A stretch of DNA of 64,000 nucleotides from Rhynchopus sp. YZ270_cl-10. Its lineage: Eukaryota; Euglenozoa; Diplonemea; Diplonemida; Diplonemidae. The position numbers and the translations under genes are program-made. Within the stretch, counting starts at the first letter, position 1. Every line of letters begins with the position of its first letter. Below, piece after piece: positions 1-10,821 of this stretch. The stretch is taken from NCBI GenBank assembly GCA_964035575.1, contig OZ037836.1, forward strand, positions 1,860,001 through 1,924,000, in the 5' to 3' direction. The notes under the pieces are model-generated. The model did not search any database. It was not told the origin of the DNA and saw nothing but the letters and a program-made list of their open reading frames with translations.

Positions 1-13
1 CGTTACGTTGGGA

Positions 14-121
14 AACTGCTTTATGCTTGTTCATGCATCACACCTGTGCTTTGTCAAGGCAACATAGAAGGTCTGAACGAACATCCCCTGCCTCAAAACA
101 CCTGAAACAGAGAGACACAAA
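14..121 (+). promoter_or_regulatory. Upstream/5' leader block of UBL-LRR gene 1
   Basis: This block contains a stretch (tgcttgttcatgcatcacac and onward) that recurs almost unchanged at 2409-2475 before a truncated family member. It ends in the family leader CACCTGAAACAGAGAGACAC directly before AAAATGG. The pyrimidine-rich upstream part followed by CAG resembles a trans-splice acceptor; that reading is inferred. Confidence 0.5.
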
Positions 122-973
122 ATGGAAATATGTGTGAAGAGCTTTGACGGAGAGAAGTACACAGTCGATGTGGGTGTGGATGATACAACTGCGGACATAC
201 GGCGGAAGGTGGCGTCTGCAGCAGAGTTGTGCGAAGACGGCTTTGACATGAGCTTCGGAGGGAAGCTGCTGGCCGAAGGAGACGACACGACACAGCTGAG
301 TGCTGGGGACACAGTTGTGCTGACGAAGACGAAGTCGCAGAAGGACGACGCCATTGCAGCTCTTCGTGACTTGGGTGAGACAGCGCTGACGACACAGAAG
401 TTCAAAGGTCTGGAAGATCCCAAGCTGATTCATTTGTTTCTGCAGGCGGAGGTTGTTACTGAGATCCCCCACTACTTCTTGGAAGGTACCACATTCTCAG
501 AACTTGATCTCAGTGGTGTGCCAGGTGTGACTGCAGTAGGTTACTCCGTCCTCTACAACTGCACCTCATTGCACACTCTTGATTTATCTGGGTGGAACAA
601 TGTGACGCACATCCGGCCCTATTTCGTCTCCAACTGCAGCGCATTGAAAACCCTTGACTTATCTGGGTGGAACAATGTAACGACTGTCGGATCCGGATTC
701 CTCTCCAACTGCAGTGCGTTGACGACACTGGACTTATCTGGGTGGAACAATGTGACGCAGATTGGGAGCTACTTCTTCTTCAACTGCACTTCGTTGGACA
801 CACTTGACTTGTCTGGGTGGACGAGTGTTACGCAGATTTATCCACACTTCCTGGAAGGATGCAACATACGGACAAGCAGCATCAATGTCACCGGATCGAG
901 CAGTGTTGTGACGAAATATGTGCACAGCCGTAAGGTAGAGGACGATACCAAACACAAATGTGTGTGCATGTGA
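122..973 (+). CDS. UBL-LRR protein, family 1, five LRRs, CaaX-like C terminus
   Basis: Predicted 283-residue cytosolic protein. Residues 1-72 read as a ubiquitin-like beta-grasp domain: an MEICVKS first strand, a GGKLLAEGD loop and a QLSAGDTVVL last strand. There is no terminal Gly-Gly, so it is not a conjugatable precursor. A helical linker (75-118) follows. Then come five 25-residue BspA/LRR_5-type repeats (about 125-249), encoded by 75-bp units with the pattern LxTLDLSGWxNVTxIGxxFL. No signal peptide or membrane segment is visible. The protein ends CVCM, a good CaaX prenylation box, so I infer membrane tethering on the cytosolic side. The start is fixed by the leader and AAAATGG context shared by all paralogs. 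The function is unknown; UBL plus LRR suggests protein-protein recognition, possibly tied to ubiquitin machinery. Confidence 0.85.
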   Translation: MEICVKSFDGEKYTVDVGVDDTTADIRRKVASAAELCEDGFDMSFGGKLLAEGDDTTQLSAGDTVVLTKTKSQKDDAIAALRDLGETALTTQKFKGLEDPKLIHLFLQAEVVTEIPHYFLEGTTFSELDLSGVPGVTAVGYSVLYNCTSLHTLDLSGWNNVTHIRPYFVSNCSALKTLDLSGWNNVTTVGSGFLSNCSALTTLDLSGWNNVTQIGSYFFFNCTSLDTLDLSGWTSVTQIYPHFLEGCNIRTSSINVTGSSSVVTKYVHSRKVEDDTKHKCVCM

Positions 974-1180
974 GGCACTGTCTGCTCATGCAAGACAACA
1001 CCAAACCTCTTCTTCTTTTCAGCGCACACTCTGCAGTGGGAAATGATCCGAACTACTGTGCACTGATTTTCCGAAAGTCGGAATCTCTGACAAAACGTCG
1101 TCATACCGTCATGAACACAGGCTTGGCAATATCTGATACATCAACCGTGCAGCTTTCTTCCGGACCTCAACCACAGCTAG

Positions 1181-1504
1181 ATACGCGGCGCCTGCCGAGT
1201 TAACATCGATCTGAGCGAGCTGGGCTCACTAAGATATCTTGCCCGTGGCCAACAGCTCTACAACCTGGGTGCTAATGACCCACCCCTGCACCTACGGACA
1301 ACACTGATCCACTCTAACCTGCAGGTGTCCTGCGGGACGTCTTATACTGGAGCTGAGCTGCGCCTGCACCCGCAGAACAACGACTTCGAATGTGTAAACA
1401 ACAAATACAAGCTACTCCACAGAGTTGAGGACAACGCGTTGTCAAGTACAAATAGCATTCGGGTGACATTGAGTACATATCCTGCAGCAGCAGGTGCTTT
1501 TTGA
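1181..1504 (+). pseudogene. Unrecognised coding-like remnant (open frame without ATG)
   Basis: A 107-codon frame open from 1181 to TGA at 1502-1504, without an in-frame ATG near its 5' end. It has coding-like, GC-balanced composition, unlike the AT-rich DNA after 1600. The translation is rich in Leu, Asn and Tyr and includes NIDLSELGSLRYLARGQQ. I recognise no family. It could be the 3' end of a lost gene or a chance frame. Confidence 0.25.
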
Positions 1505-1518
1505 CACAGCAACAAAAA

Positions 1519-1570
1519 TAGTGGAGTTCATCCTCGGGTGTCTACACTAAAACAAACCAAGTTTTCAAAA
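1519..1570 (+). repeat. Conserved ~50-bp intergenic motif, copy 1
   Basis: The sequence reads TAGTGGAGTTCATCCTCGGG, then TGTCTACACTAAAACAA, then CCAAGTTTTCAAAA. Close copies lie at 10770, 22245, 37965, 49306 and 54409, mostly downstream of UBL-LRR genes or upstream of the next one. It could be a shared 3' UTR or processing signal, or a relic of tandem duplication. Confidence 0.65.
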
Positions 1571-2400
1571 ATGCTCGAGAGACTCGTTCCTCTTTGCTTG
1601 TTGCTCAAAAGACTATAAACGGGGGGGAAAAAAGTAAAAGTTGTTTGTTGTTCGCTTCCACCACTTTTTTTTTTTTTCTTCTTCTTCGACTTGATTTACG
1701 ATATGGTTGTGTTTGCCTGAAGTACAGAAAGTGTCGTGGAGCACAGGGGGGGAAAGAGGGGGAAACAAGCGGGGAGCGGGATACGCAGACGCGCGAATTT
1801 TCACGAGGGTCTCGAGCATTTTGTCAAATACTACGTGTTTACTAAAAATAATAAAACCTACATTCTCGAACTTTTCTACTTACGTGATTTTCATTGGACG
1901 CATCCCCGGGGAGCACAAGCAAAGGGTAATGAAAGGGAACAATGAAGATTAAACAAGCTAGAAAAGAGACAGTATATATTTCCGAACACACACATACACA
2001 CTACTCAAATCATTCAATCCGAAAGAGCCCAATCATTTCGGTTTTGTATTATTTCCTTACAAACCTTACACGTACCGCTTCGTATGTTTGTATACAAAAA
2101 AAAATATAAGAAATCTGCTTCCTTTCGTTTTGGTCCCCTACCTCACCTGCATATTCTTTACTCGACCTTGAAGATGGTAAGTCTGGCGACTCACAAAAGT
2201 ATTTACAGTAATCTGTAAAGGACGTCTTATTTCAGCTAACTTACTCGTGCGCAAAAAACGATGCTTCTGGGCGTCGTTATGCTTGCGTGAGCCCCTTACA
2301 GGGCAAAACAGTCGGGAAGACACGGTGGTGAAAATCACCAAAAACCTGTTGGAGAAAAGCGTAGGTCCCCCGAATGGGGTAGGCTTAGAAAGCCTCTTCA
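1571..2400. other. AT-rich spacer, no gene recognised
   Basis: About 830 bp of low-complexity spacer with homopolymer runs. Part of it (about 1570-1625, including gctcaaaagactataaacgg) recurs in inverted orientation near 47285-47345. I see no convincing gene. Confidence 0.5.
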
Positions 2401-2402
2401 CA

Positions 2403-2541
2403 GGAAACTGCTTTGTGCTTGCTCATGCATCACACCTGTGCTTTGTCAAGGCAACATAGAAAGTCTGAACCAGCAACCCCTGCCCTACCCAAAACACCTG
2501 AAACAGAGAAACACAAAACCATGGAAATATGTGTGAAGAGC
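2403..2541 (+). pseudogene. Truncated family 1 UBL-LRR gene: leader plus seven codons
   Basis: This repeats the upstream block of the gene at 122. It carries the leader and an ATG at 2521 encoding MEICVKS, after which homology stops abruptly and unrelated repeat DNA begins. Nothing of the LRR region follows before the next gene. It is a gene stub left by deletion or insertion. Confidence 0.8.
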
Positions 2542-2611
2542 GGCAAGGACCCCACAGAAGTATATTTCCCCCCGGTTATGGTCGTAATTGAAAGATTTGC
2601 GCCACGTCTTG

Positions 2612-3273
2612 CCTAGGGGCAGAGATTTTTTTGTGGGGGGGTGGGGGGGGGTTCGACCCCCCTTGGGGGGTTTTTCAGACGTGTCCAGGGGGGGTGGAGA
2701 AAAAAAAAATCCGGGGGCCGAAAAATTTCCAGGGGGGGTGGCCCGGCATGCACCCACACTCGCCATGGGGCCATATTCAGCCTCGTTCCTCGTGAACAAA
2801 GTGACTCCGTGCAGCCAGAACGCGACTCAATTAGTCAAGCGCCGAAGGAAAAGGAAGCATGCAGCATGGCGAAAGACAAAAAGTAGCGTACCGTGCGCCT
2901 GCGGCGCAAGCTTGCAACCCACCCTTCCCATGACATAGTTTGGCGGTAAAAATGTGTAATTTTAAGCGCAAATTTTTGAAATGTTGCGTACCGTGGCTTC
3001 GCCAGGAACCTATGGGTGCCATGACCGCCGTTTCTTTTGTAAATGTACTGAGGTTACTGATAATTCGTGTGCCCCGTCTGCCTGGTGTAAATATCAGTGA
3101 AGTGCCGAACTCCGCAGTTGGACAACCACGGAATTCTCACATTCCGCCGGAGGCCCCCAACTTGAGCTAAGGTGGGGACCCGGGCGCGCGAAGCGCGCCC
3201 GGGCTCGGCTGACAAATTTTCGACCCCCCTTGAGGCCTGAAAAACCGGATCGAAAAATAAACTCTGCCTAGGG
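2612..3273. mobile_element. TIR-bounded repeat element, copy 1
   Basis: Imperfect inverted ends (cctaggggcagag on the left; the reverse complement of ctctgcctagg on the right) enclose about 660 bp. The inner part, from gtaccgtgcgcctgcggcgc to the aacttgagctaaggtggg block, recurs in inverted orientation at about 27150-27760, so this is a dispersed family. No coding capacity is recognised. Confidence 0.5.
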
Positions 3274-3299
3274 GGAAAAAAAAGAAGAAAAAAAAAACA

Positions 3300-3400
3300 T
3301 TTCCCACTAACCGTTGGGGGTACCGCGGTACCCCCAAAAATCGAGTTTTTCCCCCAAATTTTTCCTTGGGGGTACCGGCGGTACCCCCCATAGCGAAAAC
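3300..3400. repeat. GC-palindrome pair
   Basis: Two perfect or near-perfect palindromes, gggggtaccgcggtaccccc and gggggtaccggcggtacccc, lie about 50 bp apart in A/T-rich DNA. Each could extrude as a hairpin. They lie between the element ending near 3273 and the family 2 promoter. Confidence 0.5.
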
Positions 3401-3453
3401 CCTGCTTTTATTTATTGTTTCATTAGAAAAAGAATGTATAATACTATATGAAT

Positions 3454-3748
3454 TGTTGGGAAATAAAACCTGGAACGGTATTCTGCCCAAAGTCTGAGGG
3501 AAACTCAATACGTCATTTTGCGAAGACTTCTTTCCTGTTGGTGCGTGGGGTGTCTGCAACGTCTTGTCAATGTACTTCGTACATATTCACACAATAGCCC
3601 CGACTCCCACAGCCCCACCTCCACCAATGCTTTCCTCCACGCACTCCGTGCCTTCTTCCCACCATGATTGCCTCCTTCAGTGTTCTGATGTCCTCTCCTC
3701 CTCCCACAACCCCACCACACAACAGAGCAACACAAAAAAGAAGACAAA
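3454..3748 (+). promoter_or_regulatory. Upstream region of family 2 gene A
   Basis: A 295-bp block almost identical to 11194-11488, the upstream region of family 2 gene B. It contains long pyrimidine-rich stretches and ends with cacacaacagagcaacac shortly before ATGG. A CAG at the end of a pyrimidine/CA-rich tract is a plausible trans-splice acceptor. Confidence 0.55.
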
Positions 3749-5608
3749 ATGGACGTAACCATCAAGGGGTACGACGACAACTTGTTCATGATCGAGGTGG
3801 GTGTGGATGACACAACGGAGACGATGCGGCAGAAGGTGGCGTCTGCAGTGGGGTTGGCTGAGGACAGCTTCCACATGGGCTTCGGAGGGAAGGACGAAGG
3901 AGACGACATCACGCAGCTGAGTGCTGGAGACACAATCATCCTCACGAAAGCTACGAAGTACGCAGCCCGAGCAGAGCTTCATGCGTTGGGTGAGACGGAC
4001 ATCACTGCAGAGCGGTTGGGGGAGGTGGAGGATCCTGAGGTGGCGTGTTTGCTTCTGCAGGCGGAGGTTGCGACTGTCATTCCGGATGACTTCTTGTCGG
4101 GTTCATCATTAACGAGACTTGATCTGAGTGCTGTGTCGTGTGTGACGGAGGTTGGTGATACGTTTCTGTGCGATTGCACACTGTTGACAAGCATCGAGGG
4201 GACAAAAACGTGAGGTGGCAGCCCCCCGGCATTTTTGCCCTGGCGTCCCCGGCTATAATCTCTTTTTTGAGTGAACGAAGGCCACGCGTGGGATGGTTGC
4301 ATTGCACTTTTGCAAACCCGGGCACATGATACTGGAGGGTCCAAAGCAACTGGAGGAGGTGTATGCTGGGCTTTTTGTGCCCTCAGGGATTTAAGCGACC
4401 CTGCACCTACTTTACGACCATGCAGAGCTTTTGCTTTTCTTTTCTTTGCTTTTCTTTGCTTTTTGTAGGTGCTAACCTGCGGCAGTGGTTTGCATCAGTT
4501 GGGTGTTCCACTCACCGCAGTTTAGAGAATTAGGAGATGCCAGTCATTCGTTCCTCCCATTGGAATGACTGGTGGTTTTATTGTTGTTTATTTCTTTTGA
4601 CGCTGCCAGAGTGCGGACCTTGACCTGGCTTATATACTAACCTAGGCCACCAGCGGTGGTATACGGCCCCTGTTCACTTAGGTGTCGCTTCTTTGTTGGG
4701 TATAAGTCAGCAAATGGGATCAAGCCACTCTCTGGCACACCGTGGTGCCATCCTTCCCTTTTGCTGGTTTTTCTTTTTGCGGGGGTGGATCACGTTTTTC
4801 AAGTTTAATACTGTTGACAAGCATCGACCTGTCTGGGTTGAGCAATGTGACTCGCATCGGTAGCGACGTTCTCTGCGACTGCAAAGGTTTAACCACTCTG
4901 GATCTTTCAGCACTCAGCAACGTGACGCGCATCGGTAGCTGCTTTCTCTACGGCTGCGAAGGTTTAACCACTCTGGATATTTCTCCACTCAGCAACGTGA
5001 CAGAATTCGGTAACCACTTTCTCAACGACTGCGAAGGCTTGACCACTCTGGATCTTTCGCCACTCAGCAACGTGACAGAAGTCGGTGACTACTTTCTCAA
5101 CGACTGCGAAGGCTTGACCACTCTGGATCTTTCGCCACTCAGCAACGTGACAGAATTCGGTAACCACTTTCTCAAGAACTGCGAAGGTTTAACCACTCTG
5201 GATCTTTCGCCACTCAGCAACTTGACGCACATCGGTATCGGCTTTCTCTACTACTGCGAAGGCTTGACCACTCTGGATCTTTCGCCACTCAGCAACGTGA
5301 CAGAAGTCGGTAACCACTTTCTCAAGAACTGCAAAGGCTTGACCACTCTGGATCTTTCGCCACTCAGCAACGTGACAGAAGTCGGTGACTACTTTCTCTC
5401 CGACTGCAACGGTTTAACCACTCTGGATCTTTCACCACTCAGCAGGGTCAAGTTTATTGGTGCGTACTTTCTTACGAACTGCACTTCGTTGAAGAGTATT
5501 CACCTTACCGGCTGCAGCAGTGCTGTGTCCGACACAGTAGTGAAGTGCGAGCTGAGCAACCTTGTGGTTGAAGCACGTCCGCAACGCAGCAGAGACGAAT
5601 CCCCCTAG
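3749..5608 (+). pseudogene. UBL-LRR protein, family 2 gene A, interrupted by a retroposon
   Basis: The start at 3749 opens a UBL domain (MDVTIKGYDDNLFMIEVGVD; last strand QLSAGDTIILTK) and a linker. The LRR region begins with one repeat up to 4197, is interrupted by the insertion at 4198-4827, and resumes at 4828. About ten 25-residue repeats (LTTLDLSPLSNVTEVGxxFL type) are present in all. The units around 5020-5400 are nearly identical, which indicates recent homogenisation. Family 2 repeats have SPLS where family 1 has SGW. Relative to gene B the tail stops early: CCC TAG here against CCC GAG there, losing ten basic residues. There is no CaaX box or signal peptide. It is either a recently disrupted gene or one whose insertion is removed from RNA, since removing the insert plus one duplicate restores the frame exactly. 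Confidence 0.75.
4198..4809 (+). mobile_element. Retroposon-like insertion SB with 18-bp TSD
   Basis: 612 bp inserted in the first LRR of family 2 gene A. The host sequence actgttgacaagcatcga is repeated exactly at 4180-4197 and 4810-4827. The element starts GC-rich (ggggacaaaaacgtgagg) and ends tttttcaagtttaat. Long perfect target duplication and no terminal inverted repeats point to target-primed reverse transcription (SINE or truncated LINE). No reverse-transcriptase frame is seen. Its head and tail resemble the SA elements at 7320 and 13636. Confidence 0.75.
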
Positions 5609-6942
5609 CAAGCACACAAACGGCAGAGACACGCACAATGACGATGAGGTGTGCTGCATAACGGGATTCCTCAAGTCGCTCTTCCAACGAAAGCAGACAT
5701 GGTGGCAGTTTAGTGAGGACACATCAGTTGGAAAATGTTTGTTTAATGTTGATGAGGGTGGCATCGGTTTGTAATGTGGTCCACGTTTTGTGGGAATTGT
5801 CAAGATCTTGATCACAAAGATGAAGATTTGGGCTGTGTAAAATGTTTGGCTTGTTTGCCTTGTCGGGTGTGTGCACTGTATGTGAAACAACTGTGGATCT
5901 GCAGGTACGTGCTCTGTTGTTTATTCTGTGTTTTGGTTTTGTTATATTTTTACGCTTTTTTACGTTTGTAGAAGAAGGGACCTTGCGAACATTCTTTCGC
6001 AGGTGGGTACAAGCTGTCACCGTGGCACTCACTTCCCATCTCAACAATTCTCCTTGAAAGAAAAAATACGTTGTTTTATATTTTTGTTGCATGTATCTTC
6101 CAGTCCTGTGGCTGCCTGGAATAACGGGATGCATGCAACCCTGCAGTGCCATCAGCCATCTTGAGTTCACGAGATTACTGTGAACTCCGCTGCAGTTGCT
6201 GTGGTACATTTTACTGTTTCCTCAGTCCGATAAATTTTTTATTACGGTGCAGAAGAGGCAGTAGGGCAGACCAACTACCAAAGGTGGGGTCTGCGCTAGA
6301 GGGAAGGGGTTACGTTTTCAGGGTGTGTGCACTGTACGTGAGACAACTGACGTGCTCTGTTGTTTATCCAGGATCACGAACCTATGTCATTTGAAAGCAT
6401 ATTCGGGGATGGTACATGGGGACAGGAAGGGTAACAAACAAGGTGGTCGCCCTTCTTTATTAGCACGCCATATGTTAGGGTTTTGTGCATTGCTTCTTTC
6501 ATTAGTTTTGCAGTCAGGCCAGCTTACTGCATGGGAGGGCTGCCACATCCAGGGGTGAGATGTGCTGCCTGCAAATGACTTCTCGAGTCTGCGAAGTGCA
6601 TTTATACATTTTGCATCTCCATAACGATACACCTGCCCAGCTCAACCGACTCCCCCGACAACTCATGTGTAACTGTTCGACGAGAGAAACCATAAATGTG
6701 TTCCTTCCCATCCCTCCACCTTTTCACTGTCCTCTTGGTTCACCTTTCCTATTGGTCGGAAGTGCCAAAATAGGGTCGATAATTTTTGGATTGGAAAGAG
6801 CGGTCGCGAAAAAGCCCAAATAAGGCGTTTTCGTTTTCGTTTTTAAATTTTCTAATTTTTTAGTTTTTATGATTACAATGCAATGCTAAAAGGAAATTGA
6901 ACACCGTACCCACAAGAGAGGCCGCTTCCAGACTTCGGGCGG
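5609..6942 (+). repeat. Downstream half of the duplicated family 2 unit, copy A
   Basis: Near-identical to 15018-18192 apart from insertions in that copy. It carries repeated pieces such as cactgtatgtgaaacaactg followed by tggatctgcaggtacgtgct (near 5872 and, degenerate, 6325), which also form the tandem array at 12075-12860. No gene is recognised. The undisturbed TTA at 6076-6078 is the empty site of the 15748 element. Confidence 0.75.
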
Positions 6943-7069
6943 TTTTGAACACTACCCCTTCCTTAGTGGGTGATTTTCCGGCAACAAAAAACCACCAAAA
7001 AGCAAATTATAAAATGACACCCCCCACTGTCGAGGACATGTTAATATGGGGATCACCACAAAAACAAAA

Positions 7070-7163
7070 CAAAAGACCTGTCCCCTTGTAACTGTTTGTT
7101 GTCTCTTGCGTACTCTCACCCCCAATTGTAAACACCTTGCACAAAACAGAGAGACACAAAACC
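7070..7163 (+). promoter_or_regulatory. 5' leader of the interrupted family 1 gene
   Basis: Contains aaaagacctgtccccttgta, actgtttgttgtctcttgcg and then cacaaaacagagagacac before accATGG. The same pyrimidine-rich block precedes the genes at 9813 and 54544, and part of it lies near 38020. It probably holds the transcript 5' end or splice acceptor. Confidence 0.55.
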
Positions 7164-7319
7164 ATGGAAATATGTGTGAAGAGCTTTGACGGAGAGAAGT
7201 ACACAGTCGATGTGGGTGTGGATGATACAACTGCGGACATACGGCGGAAGGTGGCGTCTGCAGCAGAGTTGTGCGAAGACGGCTTTGACATGAGCTTCGG
7301 AGGGAAGCTGCTGGCCGAA

Positions 7320-7940
7320 CCCGGCGACGGACCGCCCCCCATAGCACATTTTTGCGGTGCACGGGCGTATCGGGATTAGTATCTTTTTTTCGAGAGAACC
7401 GAAGAGCGGCCAGGTCCTGGACAAGTACGTTGTGCTTTTAGACCTACAAACTGTCTGGGGTGGTGGGACCTCGGTGCGAAGGGTGCTTCCCGGGACCCCA
7501 ATATCCTACCGCAATTATGGATCAGGATCCGAGTACACCATGTAAGCATGAACTATGCAGGGTACTCTAAGCCGATCACTTCCACAACTCCCAGATCCCA
7601 AGACCTCCACGGGGGGCAGGCCTCCACGGTAACCCGCGACCGCCGACACCTTAGCTCCGTACTGCCTCTGTCTGTAACCTGCCGGTCCCCCACTTACCTA
7701 CGTTTTTATGTGGTGTCTTTTTACGACGGTGGACCAAGGGGCTTTGCAGTGCAGTCAACGCCGACGGAGCGAGACTCGATTGTGACCGGGTGAAAAGGGA
7801 ACCTTAGCCAGCGCTAACCAGCGGCAGTTTTGACTCAGGGAAGGAGTTTCTCACCGCAGACTGGCGACACACCCCCACTTTTTCGGGGTGGCTCACATGT
7901 GGGACGGGGTGTTCCATCCTATTTTTCAAAAAACGTACAC
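7320..7940 (+). mobile_element. Retroposon-like element SA, copy 1 (19-bp TSD)
   Basis: 621 bp starting cccggcgacggaccgccccc and ending near tttttcaaaaaacgtacac. It is flanked by the host 19-mer agggaagctgctggccgaa at 7301-7319 and 7941-7959. It is highly similar to 13636-14239, and its 3' part matches 8086-8453. It inserted inside the UBL coding region in the gene's own orientation. Confidence 0.8.
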
Positions 7941-8085
7941 AGGGAAGCTGCTGGCCGAAGGAGACGACACGACGCAGCTGAGTGCTGGGGACACAGTTGT
8001 GCTGAAGAAGACGAAGTCGCAGAAGGACGACGCCATTGCAGCTCTTCGTGACTTGGGTGAGACAAGGCTGACGTCAGAGAGGTTC

Positions 8086-8453
8086 GCAGGGTACTCTAAG
8101 CCGATCACTTCCACAACTCCCAGATCCCAAGACCTCCACGGGGGGCAGGCATCCACGACACCTTAGCTCCGTACTGCCTCTGTCTGTAACCTGCCGGTCC
8201 CCCACCTACCTACGCTTTTTGTGGTGTCTTTTTACGACGGTGGACCAAGGGGCTTTGCAGTGCAGTCAACGCCGACGGAGCGAGACTCGATTGTGACCGG
8301 GTGAAAAGGGAACCTTAGCCAGCGCTAACCAGCGGCAGTTTTGACTCAGGGAGGAGTTTCTCACCGCAGACTGGCGACACACCCCCATTTTACAGGGTGG
8401 CTGCATTCCTCTTCGGAACGGGGTGTTCCATCCTATTTTTAAAAACGTTTATA
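8086..8453 (+). mobile_element. Retroposon-like element SA, 5'-truncated copy 2 (13-bp TSD)
   Basis: 368 bp beginning at gcagggtactctaagccgat, an internal position of the full SA element (7557 in copy 1), and sharing its 3' end. Flanked by gtcagagaggttc at 8073-8085 and 8454-8466. A common 3' end, a variable 5' end and a variable-length TSD are the hallmark of LINE-type retroposition. Confidence 0.8.
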
Positions 8454-9054
8454 GTCAGAGAGGTTCAAAGGTCTGGATGATCCCAAGCTGATTCATTTGT
8501 TTCTGCGGGCGGAGGTTGTGACTGAGATCCCCTCCAACTGCTTGAGAGATGGCACGTTCTCAGAACTTGATCTCAGTGGTGTGCCAGGTGTGACTGCAGT
8601 AGGCCACTCCTTTCTCCGCTGCACCTCATTGCACACTGCTGACTTATCTGGGTGGAGCAATGTGACACTCCTAGAGGGTTTCTTTCTCTACAGCTGCAGC
8701 GCATTGACCACCCTTGACTTGTCTGGGTGGAATAATGTGACGCAACTTGGGAACTCTTTTCTCCGCGAGTGCAGCGCATTGAAAACACTTGACTTATCTG
8801 GGTTGGCGACTGTTCAGCACATTAGGGAAGACTTCCTGTATGGATGCAACATACCCACAAGCAGCATCAACGTCACCGGATCGAGCAGTGTTGTGTCAGA
8901 ATATGTGAACATAGCGGTAGCTTCGTGGACGATACCAAGCACCAATGTGTGTGCATGTGAGGTATGTGCATCTTTCGAGAGGCTAGGTGCTCATTGCGAT
9001 GTTCAGCGAACGAATTTTACATTGCACGTTGCACTTTGCCCCTACCAAAACTAA

Positions 9055-9720
9055 CGTCGCTTTTTGACCATTATTGTTTATGCTTTCCCAACCCTCAACG
9101 TTACAAAGACGAGAGGAAAAAGAGAAATTGGTGATGTTTTTATACTCAGTTCTTTGCATCCTCGCATGCGTACAGTGATACAATCAAGCATGTTGTCGCA
9201 GCCAGTATTTTTGTGCACTTTTGCACTATTTTAACCGACGTATTTTTGTGCTTTTTTTTTGCACGACCATTCTGTGCTAAGACATAAGCCTGCTCGGTAC
9301 CCCCCGCACAACTTGCTGTTTGTGCCCATTCATCGTTCAAGGTTTCGTTCTTTGGTTCCAAAGTGGAAACAAAACAGCGTCATTTACCCCTTCATTTGTG
9401 TAGTCAGCTTTTTGTGTTTTTTTGTGTTGTGAGAGAAATGTGCAGGGTTGGACCCCTGTAGTCATGATAAAAGCCATGACGCCATTGAGCGACTCATAGG
9501 CGCATGAGTGATATACGTTGTCGCTGTGGTATCCCGCCTCGCAGAGGAAGGTGTTTTTGACACAGCAACTTCGTGAGTTAGTATCGGTCTGTGAATCAAA
9601 TTGGAAACGGCGTGTTTTGCGCTTCATATCGCAGAGGATAGAGAAACTGAAAAGTCATGAAAATGAAATACCCCCGTGTGCCCCACTAATTTGTTGATCG
9701 CATCCAATCAAAAGCAAAAG
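9055..9720. other. Spacer without recognised genes
   Basis: About 670 bp between two family 1 genes. No conserved family block was noticed until the shared 5' leader begins near 9717. Short frames on both strands resemble nothing known. Confidence 0.5.
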
Positions 9721-9812
9721 AAAAGACCTCTCCCCTTGCAACTGTTTGTTGTCTCTTGCGTACTCTTACCCCCAATTGAAAACACCTGCACAAAACAGAG
9801 AGACACAAAACC

Positions 9813-10745
9813 ATGGAAATATGTGTGAAGAGCTTTGACGGAGAGAAGTACACAGTCGAGGTGGGTGTGGATGATACAACTGCGGACATACGGCGGAAGG
9901 TGGCGTCTGCAGCAGAGTTGTGCGAAGACGGCTTTGACATGAGCTTCGGAGAGAAGGTGCTGGCCGAAGGAGACGACATCACGCAGCTGAGTGCTGGGGA
10001 CACAGTTGTGCTGACGAAGACGAAGTCGCAGAAGGACGACGCCATTGCAGCTCTTCGTGACTTGGGTGAGACAAGGCTGACGACACAGAGGTTCGAAGAT
10101 CTTGCAGATCCCAAGCTGGTTCATTTGTTTCTGCAGGCGGAGGTTGTTACTGAGATTCCCTTCAACTGCTTGAGAGATGGCACGTTCGAAGAACTTGATC
10201 TCAGTGGTGTGCCAGGTGTGCTTGAAGTCCAGGAATATTTCCTCGCAGACTGCAGGTCATTGCACACTGCTGATTTATCTGAGTGGAGCAATGTGACACG
10301 CACTGGGAGCAGTTTCCTCTCCCACTGCACCTCATTGACCACACTGGATATTTCTGGGTGGCACAATGTGACGCAGATGGGAAGGTGCTTTCTCTTCAAC
10401 TGCTGCGCATTGCAAACCCTTGACTTGTCTAAGTGGAACTATGTGACGCGGGTTGATGACTACTTTCTCTGCAACTGCAAGCGATTGACCGCTCTGGATA
10501 TTTCTGGGTGGAACAATGTGACGCATGTTGGGAACTATTTTCTCGGCAACTGCACTTCATTGAGAACACAAACACTTGACTTATCTGGGTTGACGACTGT
10601 TCAGCACATTGGGACAGACTTCCTGCATGGATGCTACATACCCACAAGCAGCATCAACGTAACCGGATCGAGCAGTGTTGTGACGAAATATGTGCAGACC
10701 CGTTGCCTCGTGGACATAATCAAGCACCAATGTGTGTGCATGTGA
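9813..10745 (+). CDS. UBL-LRR protein, family 1, six LRRs, CaaX-like C terminus
   Basis: Intact 310-residue protein. It has the UBL domain (1-72), linker, and six LRRs beginning at FEELDLSG; the last repeat carries a two-residue insertion (LRTQTLDLSG). It ends in the family tail SSINVTGSSSVVTKYV, and the final residues CVCM form a CaaX-like box. The start is set by the leader and accATGG context at 9813. Individual repeats deviate at the SGW position (SEW, SKW, SGL), so the concave face differs from the paralogs. Like the rest of the family it has no signal peptide or TM segment; I infer a cytosolic, prenylated protein. Its partner is unknown. Confidence 0.87.
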   Translation: MEICVKSFDGEKYTVEVGVDDTTADIRRKVASAAELCEDGFDMSFGEKVLAEGDDITQLSAGDTVVLTKTKSQKDDAIAALRDLGETRLTTQRFEDLADPKLVHLFLQAEVVTEIPFNCLRDGTFEELDLSGVPGVLEVQEYFLADCRSLHTADLSEWSNVTRTGSSFLSHCTSLTTLDISGWHNVTQMGRCFLFNCCALQTLDLSKWNYVTRVDDYFLCNCKRLTALDISGWNNVTHVGNYFLGNCTSLRTQTLDLSGLTTVQHIGTDFLHGCYIPTSSINVTGSSSVVTKYVQTRCLVDIIKHQCVCM

Positions 10746-10769
10746 GTCATGTGCATCTTTCGACACATT

Positions 10770-10821
10770 GCACATCCTCGGGTGTCCACACTAATACAAC
10801 GAAGCTTTCAAAAACAAAACA
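10770..10821 (+). repeat. Conserved ~50-bp intergenic motif, copy 2
   Basis: Reads cacatcctcgggtgtccaca then ctaatacaacgaagctttca, starting 25 bp after a family 1 stop codon, and is followed by the pyrimidine-rich aaagacctctcccc block. Confidence 0.65.

Larger units (their letters stand above)
7164..9054 (+). pseudogene. UBL-LRR protein, family 1, split by two retroposons
   Basis: The gene is in three pieces: 7164-7319 (first half of the UBL domain), 7941-8085 (rest of the UBL and linker) and 8454-9054 (linker and four LRRs). Each interruption is flanked by an exact host duplication (19 and 13 bp). In the last piece the frame slips relative to paralogs after SSVVSEYVN. The DNA that would encode the CaaX ending (tgtgtgtgcatgtga) is still present near 8945 but is out of frame, so the protein reads through to 9054. 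The two-nucleotide length difference from the gene at 122 explains the slip. This is probably a decaying copy. Confidence 0.8.
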
